The position numbers and the translations under genes were made by a program. The notes below the pieces were generated by a model that searched no databases, was not told the origin of the DNA, and saw only the letters and a list, made by a program, of their open reading frames with translations. A stretch of DNA of 64,000 nt from Phycisphaerales bacterium. Its GTDB lineage: Bacteria > Planctomycetota > Phycisphaerae > Phycisphaerales > UBA1924. Shown here one piece after another: positions 56,715-64,000 of this stretch (position 1 is its first letter; each line of letters opens with the position of its first letter). The DNA lies in the NCBI GenBank assembly GCA_020847175.1, contig JADLCM010000034.1, positions 1-64,000 on the forward strand, in the 5' to 3' direction.

Positions 56715-57890
56715 TCACGCGCACCCGGCGGGCGCCGTTTCCGCCGAGGCTCCGCCCGATGCACGCACTACGCGGACCTTCCCGTCGCGCCCGGTCCGGC
56801 GCGCGTAAGCCTCGGCCGCGCTCGGCGCCGCGGAGGGCGCATCGTCCGTGCGCACGAGCCCGATCGCCGCTCCGCCGAACCCGCCCCCGGTCATCCTGGC
56901 GCCGACCACGCCCGGCACGTCGAGCAGCACCTCCACGGCGATATTCAACTCCGGGCACGACACCTCGTAATCATCGCGGAGCGAGGCGTGCGACTGCACC
57001 ATCAGCGCGCCGAAGACGCGCGCATCGCCCCGGGCCAGCGCGCCGGCGCCGGTGCGCGCCCGTTCGATCTCTCGGATCACGTGCCTGGCCCGGTCCCGGT
57101 CCTGCGGCGCAAGGCCGGGAGCCCCGAGGTCGCGTTCCCGCGCATGCCGCAGCGAGGGCGCCCCCAGCGCCCGCGCGGCCCGCTCGCACGAGGCCCGCCG
57201 GCGCGCGTACTCCCCCCCCGCGAGCTCGTGGCGCACCCCCGTGTCGAGCACCATCACGCTCCAGCCCGGCGGCATCGGCACGTGCTCGAACGCACCCGTG
57301 GCGCAGTCGAGCAGGAGGGCATGCCCCGCGCGGGCGTGCACGCTCACGAATTGGTCCATGAGGCCGCAGGGCGTGCCCGCGAACTCGTGCTCGGCCCGCT
57401 GGCACGCACGGGCGATATCTGCCGGAGCCTCCCCCGCGAGGGCGCACGCCGCCAGCGCGACCGACACCTCCAAGGCCGCGGAACTGCTCAGGCCGCCCCC
57501 CAGCGGCACATCGCTCGCCACCGCCAGCCGGATGCCGCGCGTGCGGAGCATCGACTCCAGCGCCGGGGCCTCGCGCGCCGCGCAGGCCAGCGCGCCCGCC
57601 GCGTATGAGGCCCACCGGGGCGCGCCGGCCGTGCGCCAGGTCTCGGCCCGCAGCGCCTCCCCCGGCGGCGCTTCATACGCCGCGCCCACGTCCGCGCTCG
57701 CCAGGTGAACTGTCCCGCGCCCCGGCCCGCATGCACACACGCAGTCCAGGTCTATCGCGATCGGCAGCACGAAGCCGTCGTTGTAGTCCGTGTGCTCGCC
57801 GATCAGGTTCACCCGGCCCGGAGCCCGGGCGCAGGCCTCCGGCACTTCCCCGAAACTCCGTGCAAACGATTCGCGCGCCCTCGCGCTCAC
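56715..57890 (-). CDS. galK: galactokinase
   Basis: GHMP kinase that phosphorylates galactose. The 391-residue protein has APGRVNLIGEHTDYNDG (substrate loop), LGGGLSSSAALE (P-loop-like ATP site) and GARMTGGGFGG (motif 3). The start is GTG at 57890 overlapping the previous stop (GTGA), indicating coupled translation in the apgM - membrane protein - galK operon. No galT or galE is visible. Other GHMP kinases fit less well than GalK. Confidence 0.92.
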   Translation of the reverse strand: MSARARESFARSFGEVPEACARAPGRVNLIGEHTDYNDGFVLPIAIDLDCVCACGPGRGTVHLASADVGAAYEAPPGEALRAETWRTAGAPRWASYAAGALACAAREAPALESMLRTRGIRLAVASDVPLGGGLSSSAALEVSVALAACALAGEAPADIARACQRAEHEFAGTPCGLMDQFVSVHARAGHALLLDCATGAFEHVPMPPGWSVMVLDTGVRHELAGGEYARRRASCERAARALGAPSLRHARERDLGAPGLAPQDRDRARHVIREIERARTGAGALARGDARVFGALMVQSHASLRDDYEVSCPELNIAVEVLLDVPGVVGARMTGGGFGGAAIGLVRTDDAPSAAPSAAEAYARRTGRDGKVRVVRASGGASAETAPAGCA

Positions 57891-58696
57891 GAAGCGCTCC
57901 CCGTGGATGGAATCTGCCGGATCAGCACCCAGCCGATCTCCACCAGCACCCAGAACGAAGCGTGTGCGATGGCCATCACGCCCAGCTCGTAGCGCGGCAG
58001 CCGGAACATCAGCAGCAGCACCAGCACATAGCCCATCACCCCAACCACCAACTCCTCGAACTTTCCCGGCAGCAGCGTGATGTTCAGGGCATACCCGATG
58101 TAGAACGCCCCCACCGCCACCCCCACCCGCGCCGCTGCCAGCAGCGGCTCATTGATGCGCCGGGCGCTCATCACCGCCGCCAGCAGCACCGCGAGCATCC
58201 CCGTTCCCACGTGCAGCACGTTCTGGTAGAACAGGAACAGCGCCCGCCAGATCGGCGCATCGGGAGCGTTCACCCCCGCCAGCACTGCTCCTGTCACCGC
58301 GAGGCACCCCGCCGTGACCGCAGCCAACCGCAACCCCGGGAAGCCCGGTTGCGTCCACCACTTTGACGGATCCGCGAGTGCGGCCTCCCGGTCGCGTGCC
58401 GCCTTTCGCCGCGTCTTGGGGTCCGCCGACTCGAGCGCGGCCTGCACCTCCGGATCACGCTCAAAATCGGCGTCTTCGTCGAACCCGCTCAGCACCCCCG
58501 GGGCGTTGATGCGCCCCTTCGGCGCGCTCGCCGGGCGAGCCACCGGCACCCCTTCGGAGGGCTCAGGGGCAGCGCCCGGCGCCGCGCCGCCGGATACCTC
58601 GGGTGAACCTGTCCCGGACGCTCCGGCGTCAGCGTGGGGCGCCGGATCATCGGGCGCGAGGTCGTAGCCGCCCTGACTCGAAGGGTTCTGCGTCAT
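57887..58696 (-). CDS. hypothetical membrane protein
   Basis: I do not recognise this 269-residue protein. The first 110 residues are polar, Pro/Ala-rich and probably cytoplasmic or disordered; the rest has about five hydrophobic segments (around 130-150, 160-185, 195-215, 220-245, 246-265). Its ATG overlaps the apgM stop and its stop overlaps the galK start, so it is the middle gene of an operon. A link to sugar uptake or envelope is inference only. Confidence 0.6.
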   Translation of the reverse strand: MTQNPSSQGGYDLAPDDPAPHADAGASGTGSPEVSGGAAPGAAPEPSEGVPVARPASAPKGRINAPGVLSGFDEDADFERDPEVQAALESADPKTRRKAARDREAALADPSKWWTQPGFPGLRLAAVTAGCLAVTGAVLAGVNAPDAPIWRALFLFYQNVLHVGTGMLAVLLAAVMSARRINEPLLAAARVGVAVGAFYIGYALNITLLPGKFEELVVGVMGYVLVLLLMFRLPRYELGVMAIAHASFWVLVEIGWVLIRQIPSTGSAS

Positions 58697-59982
58697 GTTG
58701 AGCGTCCTTTGGCACGCACGCGGGCCAGGCCCCCGTGCAGGAAGTACTCCATGAGCTCGTGCCCGACATCGATGCGTAGGTCCGAAGCCGCCCCGTCAGC
58801 CTCGGTGCACCGGCGCGCGACCAGGCTGCGCACCCATGCCCCGGCCATAACGAACGGCACCGGGGTCGCATCATGGCGCCGCGACACACAGCTTGTCGCG
58901 TGGTCGATCGCGACCAGGATGCGCCAGCCCTCGGCGTCGCCGTCTCGCTCGGCGTCGCCGAACTCGGCCAGGCGATCGGCGAGCGGGCCCACGACGTGCT
59001 GGTCAATCGCCTCGATCGACGCGACTTTGCCGCGCCAGGCTCCCTGGTGTGAGAGCTCATCCGGCGTTTCCACGTGCGCGCAGACCAGGTCGAATCGTCC
59101 AAGGGCATCGCACGCGGCCCGGCCCTGCGCCGCGTAGTCCGTGTCCGCCCCGCTGGTCAGGCCGGGAACCTCGACCGAGTCCCACCCGATCGCGCGCGCG
59201 ATCCCGTGCAGCAGGTCCACAGGCGAGATCATCGCCCCGCGCACGCCGAACCGCTCGCGAAACGCCTCCAGCGGACGGGCCTCCGCCGGACCCCAGGGCC
59301 AGATCGCGTTCGCCTCCGGCTTTCCGGCGCCCCGGCGCGCGATGTTCACCTCGTGCGCCGAGAGCACCTCGCGGCTCAGGTGAAACAGCCGCGCCAGACG
59401 CTCCCCCCCGGCACCCCGCGGCAGGTTCTCTCGCCAAGGCTCCCCGATGCACTCGTGCGGCGGTACGCAATCAAGCCCCGCCCCGAGCGAACGCCCGCGA
59501 TCCACCATCACCGCCCGGTACGACCGCCCGTGCACCAGGTTCAACGGGCCCGCGAGCTCCGGTTCCCGCGCCCGCCACGCCCCGAGCAGGTCGCGCGCGA
59601 GCAATCGCCCCTCGGCATCGCGCAGCAGCCCCGCGGAATGGTCGAGCAGCACGCCGGAGCGCCCGCCCGCGTCGGGCCCCAGCGTGACGAAGTTCATCCG
59701 CACCACCTGGTCGGCCGGCTGAAGCGTGACCCCCAGCGCCAGCGCCTCCAGTGCTGCACGACCCGGAACATTCCGGCGCGCGTCATACCCCAGCAGGCTC
59801 AGGCACCCCACATCCGAGCCCGGATCCAACTCCTCCGGCGTCGTCGCCACGAGCCCCACGCGCCCCCGGGCCCCCAGCGCATCAAGGCGCGGCGTCCGCG
59901 CCGCCTGCAACGGCGTCTGCCCCCCGAGGTCGGCGAGCGCCTCGTCCGCCGCCCCGTCGAGAATCACCACGCCGTACTTCAC
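58693..59982 (-). CDS. apgM: 2,3-bisphosphoglycerate-independent phosphoglycerate mutase (ApgM type)
   Basis: Cofactor-independent phosphoglycerate mutase, archaeal-type, 429 residues, with an alkaline-phosphatase-like metal core. Landmarks are MKYGVVILDGAADEAL, the metal serine loop PGSDVGCLSLLGYD, CAHVETPDELSHQGAW and VAIDHATSCVSRRHDATPVP. It is the first gene of an overlapping operon with a membrane protein and galK. Bacterial ApgM is common in deep-branching and planctomycete-like lineages, so it may be the organism's main or second enzyme. Confidence 0.88.
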   Translation of the reverse strand: MKYGVVILDGAADEALADLGGQTPLQAARTPRLDALGARGRVGLVATTPEELDPGSDVGCLSLLGYDARRNVPGRAALEALALGVTLQPADQVVRMNFVTLGPDAGGRSGVLLDHSAGLLRDAEGRLLARDLLGAWRAREPELAGPLNLVHGRSYRAVMVDRGRSLGAGLDCVPPHECIGEPWRENLPRGAGGERLARLFHLSREVLSAHEVNIARRGAGKPEANAIWPWGPAEARPLEAFRERFGVRGAMISPVDLLHGIARAIGWDSVEVPGLTSGADTDYAAQGRAACDALGRFDLVCAHVETPDELSHQGAWRGKVASIEAIDQHVVGPLADRLAEFGDAERDGDAEGWRILVAIDHATSCVSRRHDATPVPFVMAGAWVRSLVARRCTEADGAASDLRIDVGHELMEYFLHGGLARVRAKGRST

Positions 59983-60035
59983 AGGCCAAGCGTATTCTCG
60001 GCAGTGCCGGGCGAACCGCCCCTCGGAGCCGCGCC

Positions 60036-61052
60036 ATGTCCTTCGATCCCTCCGCCGCCGCCCCCCGCGACTCGGGCATCTTCGGCCTCCCCTGCACGCG
60101 CGCCGAGTCGCGCATCGTCATCCTCCCGGTGCCGTTCGAGGCCACCACCTCGTACGGCGGCGGCACGAGCAAGGGCCCCAAGGCCGTGCTCAAGGCCAGC
60201 CGGCAGGTCGATCTTCTTGACCATCGCTTCGGCGCAGTCCACGAGCAGGGCATCGTCATGCTCCCCATGCCCCGGGGCATCAGCGACCTCAGCCGCGAGA
60301 TGCGTGAACTTGCCGAGCCCATCATCGACCGTGCCGGCGCCCGCCCCGAGGACGCGAAATCCATCGCCCGCATCGAGAAGGCCGGGGAGCGCGTCCGTAC
60401 TCTCACCCGGGACTTCGCCTCCGAAGTCCTGCGCGAGGGCAAGGTGCCAGTGATTCTCGGAGGCGACCACTCCACCCCGCTCGGACAGATCGAAGCCGTC
60501 GCGGCGGCCTACCCCGGCGTCGGCCTGCTGCAGGTTGACGCCCACATGGACCTCCGCGAAGCGTTTGAGGGCTTCCGCTACTCCCATGCTTCGATCATGC
60601 GGAACGTGCTCGACCTCGCCCCCGGCGTCGCCCGCCTCGTCCAGGTGGGCATCCGCGACTTCTGCGCCGAAGAGCGCGACTTTGCCCGGTCGCAGGGTGA
60701 CCGGGTGCAGGTCTGGTATGACGATGACCTCGCCGAGGCCCGGTTCTCCGGCGAGACATGGTCTCGCACGCTGGCCCGCATCATCGATCCGCTGCCGCGC
60801 GAGGTGTACGTCTCGGTTGACATTGACGGGCTCGATCCCTCCCTCTGCCCGGGCACCGGCACCCCCGTGCCCGGCGGTCTGTCATTCCGCGAGTTTTCCG
60901 CGCTTCTGGCGGCACTCCGGGCCTCGGGGCGCACGATTCTCGGCTTCGATCTCGTCGAAGTCTCCCCCGGCAAGGGTGACTGGGACGCCAATGTGGGCGC
61001 CCGCGTGCTCTACCGCCTCTGCGGCATGGCGTGCCCACCCGTCCCTCACTGA
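60036..61052 (+). CDS. speB: ureohydrolase (agmatinase/arginase family)
   Basis: Binuclear-manganese hydrolase, 338 residues. Metal motifs are GGDHS near 142, DAHMDLRE near 168, and DIDGLDPSLCPGTGTPVPGG near 262. GGAG lies 8 nt before the ATG. Agmatinase (polyamine route, agmatine to putrescine plus urea) is the best guess from the length and the DIDGLDP loop, but arginase or formimidoylglutamase cannot be excluded by reading motifs alone. It is divergent from apgM across 53 bp. Confidence 0.88.
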   Translation: MSFDPSAAAPRDSGIFGLPCTRAESRIVILPVPFEATTSYGGGTSKGPKAVLKASRQVDLLDHRFGAVHEQGIVMLPMPRGISDLSREMRELAEPIIDRAGARPEDAKSIARIEKAGERVRTLTRDFASEVLREGKVPVILGGDHSTPLGQIEAVAAAYPGVGLLQVDAHMDLREAFEGFRYSHASIMRNVLDLAPGVARLVQVGIRDFCAEERDFARSQGDRVQVWYDDDLAEARFSGETWSRTLARIIDPLPREVYVSVDIDGLDPSLCPGTGTPVPGGLSFREFSALLAALRASGRTILGFDLVEVSPGKGDWDANVGARVLYRLCGMACPPVPH

Positions 61053-61131
61053 CGCCTCTGATCCGCTCGCAGCACCGTGCCCGCCTCGCGTTCGGCCACT
61101 ACTCAGGAACGCCCGGTCGCTCCATCCGCCC

Positions 61132-63018
61132 TCATGCCCGCCCGAACCGCCGCTCGAGTTCCTTGAGCGAGAGCCGGATCGACGTGGGTCGCCCGTGCGG
61201 GCAATTGCTCGACCGCTCGACATCCTCGCGCAGCTCGAGCAGCGCTTCGAGTTCTGCGCCTTTGAGCCGATCGCCCGCGCGCACCGCGGCCTTGCAGGCC
61301 ATCATGTCCAGCACGTCGCGCAGCGCTTCTTCTGAGTCGGGCGCGAAGCGGTCCGACGCCGCCTTGTCAAACAGGTCCGACATGAACTCCACCGGGTCGA
61401 CGTTCCGCTCAAACAGAAAACTCGGGAACGAGCGCACCCCGATCGAGCGCGGCCCGAGCATCTCCGCCTCCACCCCGATCCGCCCCAGCAGCGGGCGCAG
61501 CGCATCCAGCAGCGCCCCCTGTCCCGGCTCCACGTCGATGATCGCGGGCGCCAGAAGGTGCTGGCGCTCCAGCGGGGCCCCCGTCACCCGCGCGAGCAGA
61601 AACTCGAACATCGCCCGCTCGTGCAGCGCGTGCTGATCGACGATCACGATCCCCTGCTCATCCTGCGTCACCACGTACGCGTTGTGCACCTGCAGCGATC
61701 GCGCCGTGGGCACGATGAAGGAATCGGCGCCCGGCGCGAACCCGGGCGAGCCCACCGCGGCCGCGCCGCGTGCCGGGGTGTCTTCTGCCCGGGCATCGCC
61801 CCGCTCGTCTCCCATCGCCGACCCCGCATCCAGCGTTTCGCGAAGGGTTGAGAAACTCAGCCGCCCGGGGGCCGGCGCGGGCGGACGCGTGAAATAGTCG
61901 GCGAATCGCCGTTCCGGGGGCGCCTCCGGCCCGCGCGGCAGCAGCGATTCCCCCGCGCCGAACTCCGCGACCCGCCCGCGCGCCGTCGCGATCTCCGGCG
62001 TCAGGTCCGCGCTGCGCAGCGCCTCGCGCACCGCGCGCAGCACGCCCGAGTGGACCATCGACTGGTCCCGGAAGCGCACCTCCAGCTTCGCCGGGTGGAC
62101 GTTTACATCGACGCCCTCAGGCCCCATGGAAAGCATGAGCACCGCCGTCGGGTGCCGCCCGGGCTCGATCAGCCCGCGATAGGCCTCCTTGAGCGCGTGC
62201 TGGATCGTCCGATCGCGCACCGTCCGCCCGTTCACAAAGACGTGCTGGTGCTTGTTCGATCCCCTGGCGATCTCGGGCCGCCCCGCGAGCCCCCACAGCG
62301 CCAGCCCCCGCGCATCGTCGAACCCGTCGAGGTGGACCTCAAGCAACTGCGGCGCAAGCTCCGGGCCCAGCACGCCCAGCGCCCGTTCACGCGGGCCCTG
62401 CCCGGGCGGCACATCAAGCACTTCGCGCCCGTCCGCCGTCACCCGGAATCCCACGGCGGGCCACGCGAGGGCCAGGTCCCGGAGCCAGTCCAGGCAGTGG
62501 CCCTGCTCAGTGGCCAGTGAGCGCAGAAACTTCCGGCGCGCCGGCGTGTTGAAGAACAGATTGCGGACCGTGACGCTCGTGCCCGTCGGACCCGCCGCAG
62601 GCTGCACCGGCCCCACCGCGTCACCCTCCGCCTCCACCTGGGCCGCCTCGCCCTGGCCACGCTTCCGAGACCGGATCCGCACCCGCGCCACGGAGGTGAT
62701 GGAGGCCAGCGCCTCCCCTCGAAAGCCCATTGTTGCGACGCGATCGAGGTCGGACACATCTCCGATCTTGCTCGTCGCGTGCGGAGCGAGCGCCAGGGGC
62801 AGTTCCTCGGCCGCGATGCCCGCGCCGTCGTCGGTCACCCGCACGAGTTCGACGCCGCCCTGCTCGATCTCCACCAGCACCCGTGTCGCCCCGGCGTCCA
62901 GCGCGTTCTCCACAAGTTCCTTCACCACCGAGGCCGGGCGCTCGATCACCTCGCCCGCTGCGATCTGGTTCACGACCAGCGGCGGCAACTTCCGGATTGG
63001 GAGCCCCGTTTCGCTCAC
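61132..63018 (-). CDS. mutL: DNA mismatch repair endonuclease MutL
   Basis: GHKL ATPase that links mismatch recognition to strand removal, 628 residues. N-terminal motifs: IAAGEVIERPASVVKELVEN, DDGAGI, TMGFRGEALASI. The C-terminal domain has DQHALHERAMFE near 459-470, matching the endonuclease motif DQHAx2Ex4E, plus ACKAAVRAGDRL and CPHGRPT. So this is the nicking type of MutL used by bacteria without MutH. The linker (about 330-430) is long and disordered. mutS is not in the window. Confidence 0.95.
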   Translation of the reverse strand: MSETGLPIRKLPPLVVNQIAAGEVIERPASVVKELVENALDAGATRVLVEIEQGGVELVRVTDDGAGIAAEELPLALAPHATSKIGDVSDLDRVATMGFRGEALASITSVARVRIRSRKRGQGEAAQVEAEGDAVGPVQPAAGPTGTSVTVRNLFFNTPARRKFLRSLATEQGHCLDWLRDLALAWPAVGFRVTADGREVLDVPPGQGPRERALGVLGPELAPQLLEVHLDGFDDARGLALWGLAGRPEIARGSNKHQHVFVNGRTVRDRTIQHALKEAYRGLIEPGRHPTAVLMLSMGPEGVDVNVHPAKLEVRFRDQSMVHSGVLRAVREALRSADLTPEIATARGRVAEFGAGESLLPRGPEAPPERRFADYFTRPPAPAPGRLSFSTLRETLDAGSAMGDERGDARAEDTPARGAAAVGSPGFAPGADSFIVPTARSLQVHNAYVVTQDEQGIVIVDQHALHERAMFEFLLARVTGAPLERQHLLAPAIIDVEPGQGALLDALRPLLGRIGVEAEMLGPRSIGVRSFPSFLFERNVDPVEFMSDLFDKAASDRFAPDSEEALRDVLDMMACKAAVRAGDRLKGAELEALLELREDVERSSNCPHGRPTSIRLSLKELERRFGRA

Positions 63019-63092
63019 GCGCGGATGGTACCCGCCCCCGCACCCGCCACGGTGCTCGCCGGCGCGATTCGGGGCCGGATACCCTCACCTCC

Positions 63093-63512
63093 ATGATCCA
63101 CCCCGCTCCCACCACGCGCATTGACCCCACGCTCGCACGCGGCGTGGTCGCCGACGCCTCGCCCGACCGCGTGACGATCGAGTTCCCCAACACGAGCTAC
63201 CGCCTCGACTTCAGCCTCACCGGCCCCCTCCGCGCCGCCCCGGGCAAGCGCATCATCGGCATCATCCGCCTCGACGCCCGGCGCATCGACACCGTGGACA
63301 CCGGCGGCCGGTTCGTCGAACCTGTCTACGGGCCGGTGCGGCGTGTCCAGGGCACCGTGCTGGCCATCGTCGCCGACCGCGTGGTCGTCAACGCCGGCAT
63401 GCCCATCCACTGTCGCCCGACCGACCCCCGCCAGAAAGCCTCCGATTTTTCCCCCGGCGACTTCGTGGGCTTCGATGCCATGCCCGGCGCCTCGTTTGAA
63501 GAGCGTTCCTGA
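63093..63512 (+). CDS. small hypothetical protein, beta-rich
   Basis: Protein of 139 residues, divergent from mutL with 74 bp between the starts. It is beta-rich with text such as FPNTSYRLDFSLTG, KRIIGIIRLDARRID, and PVYGPVRRVQGTVLAI, which resembles an OB- or barrel-like fold, but I do not recognise a family. The last part, with MPIHCRPTDPRQ and SPGDFVGFDAMPGAS, is ordered in style. No signal peptide. Probably real because it is flanked by a divergent gene and a hairpin. Confidence 0.6.
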   Translation: MIHPAPTTRIDPTLARGVVADASPDRVTIEFPNTSYRLDFSLTGPLRAAPGKRIIGIIRLDARRIDTVDTGGRFVEPVYGPVRRVQGTVLAIVADRVVVNAGMPIHCRPTDPRQKASDFSPGDFVGFDAMPGASFEERS

Positions 63513-63598
63513 CCCTCTGCCTCCCCGGCGTCCTGCACTCCGACGGGGCTCCATTCCCCGGTACCCCGACCCCCGAGTGGGTCCGTTCTCCGGGGTCC

Positions 63599-63617
63599 CC
63601 CCACACTCCGTGTGGGG
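63599..63617 (+). terminator. terminator-like hairpin after the small hypothetical gene
   Basis: CCCCACAC, loop TCC, GTGTGGGG: an 8-bp stem with TCTTCTCC after it. The pyrimidine run is broken, so termination strength is uncertain. It lies 87 bp past the stop of the small hypothetical gene. Confidence 0.4.
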
Positions 63618-63702
63618 TCTTCTCCGCCTTCTGTCCCATTGACCATCGGCACTTTCGCCCACTTGTCCCCTTGCCCATTTCTTCCATGGCTCTCCTCCCA
63701 CC

Positions 63703-64000
63703 ATGAAGCTCCTCATCTTCAGCGACCTGCACACCAGCGCCGACGCCGCTCGCTCACTGCTCGCGCGTGCCTCCGAAGTTGATGTGCTGGTGGGCGCCGG
63801 AGACTTCGCCAACCAGCATCGGGGCCTCGAAATCTGTCTCGATATCCTGCGCGCATGCACGCGGCCCGCCGTGATCGTGCCCGGCAACAATGAGACACCC
63901 GATGCGCTGCGCGATGCCTGCCGCGCATGGCCCAGCGCCCGGGTTCTGCACGGCCAGCGGTGCGAGATCATGGGCCGCGCGTTCTTCGGGCTCGGCGGCG
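63703..64000 (+). CDS. metallophosphoesterase family protein (partial, cut by window end)
   Basis: Calcineurin-like phosphoesterase; only the first 99 codons are in the window. MKLLIFSDLHTSAD supplies the DxH motif, VGAGDFAN the GD motif and VPGNNET the GNxE motif, together defining the two-metal site. The substrate is unknown; families of this type include phosphodiesterases and YfcE-like enzymes. The ATG at 63703 has the ribosome-like CTCC region upstream only weakly. The frame continues beyond 64000. Confidence 0.85.
   Translation, partial: MKLLIFSDLHTSADAARSLLARASEVDVLVGAGDFANQHRGLEICLDILRACTRPAVIVPGNNETPDALRDACRAWPSARVLHGQRCEIMGRAFFGLGG

Overview
The window is GC-rich chromosomal DNA from a bacterium that I place in the Planctomycetota, most likely class Phycisphaerae. 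The markers are a planctomycete cytochrome c/PSD1 protein paired with a DUF1501 protein (27.3-32.3 kb), and secreted proteins ending in a double calcium-loop module of the form SSDPNDPxYGxPDG...[10 protein letters not shown] (1.1-4.1 kb and 9.9-11.0 kb). A third secreted protein ends in a PEP-CTERM-like tail (20.4 kb), and an unusual sigma-70 factor lies at 13.5 kb. LptD and the heptose enzyme HldE imply a Gram-negative envelope with lipopolysaccharide. Coding density is high, genes lie on both strands, and I see no insertion sequence, prophage or CRISPR array.

Layout. 0-11 kb: ExbB-type proton channel, a five-repeat secreted protein, ClpB, an alkaline phosphatase lipoprotein, a small carbonic-anhydrase-like protein, a DUF1801 protein and a second anchored secreted protein. 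11-20 kb: a pseudopilin-like protein, PilT, the sigma factor, Mn-type superoxide dismutase behind a good promoter, HldE with a coupled metal-site lipoprotein, HolB and hydroxypyruvate isomerase, with a perfect 16-bp parS palindrome between the last two. 20-26 kb: PEP-CTERM-like protein, rpsP and trmD separated by a terminator, ftsW-murG, and a saccharopine-dehydrogenase-like protein. 26-43 kb: a small unknown protein, DUF1501 and PSD1 proteins, a transglutaminase, NAD(P)HX dehydratase, LptD, a TMEM175-type channel, a prolyl oligopeptidase, a glycosyltransferase, a membrane-tethered thioredoxin and a lone nuoA.

43.6-54.2 kb is a protein-folding cluster: groEL1, a toxin/antitoxin-like pair, dedA, groES, a sulfotransferase, groEL2, a frameshifted GxxExxY gene, dnaJ, grpE, an FmdB-type zinc ribbon and an opposed HtrA/DegP protease. 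The two GroELs differ in their tails, and groES is separated from groEL2 by a sulfotransferase gene. 54.5-64 kb holds rplS, fumarylacetoacetase, tRNA-Ser(GGA), an overlapping apgM / membrane protein / galK operon, a ureohydrolase (agmatinase/arginase), MutL with an endonuclease motif, a small unknown protein and the start of a metallophosphoesterase.

The most notable points are the parS site, the three kinds of cell-surface module, the chaperone cluster with its inserted small genes and one-base frameshift, the atypical sigma factor, and an approximately 8-nt periodic pattern in two intergenic gaps. All functions were assigned by reading motifs; no database search was run.
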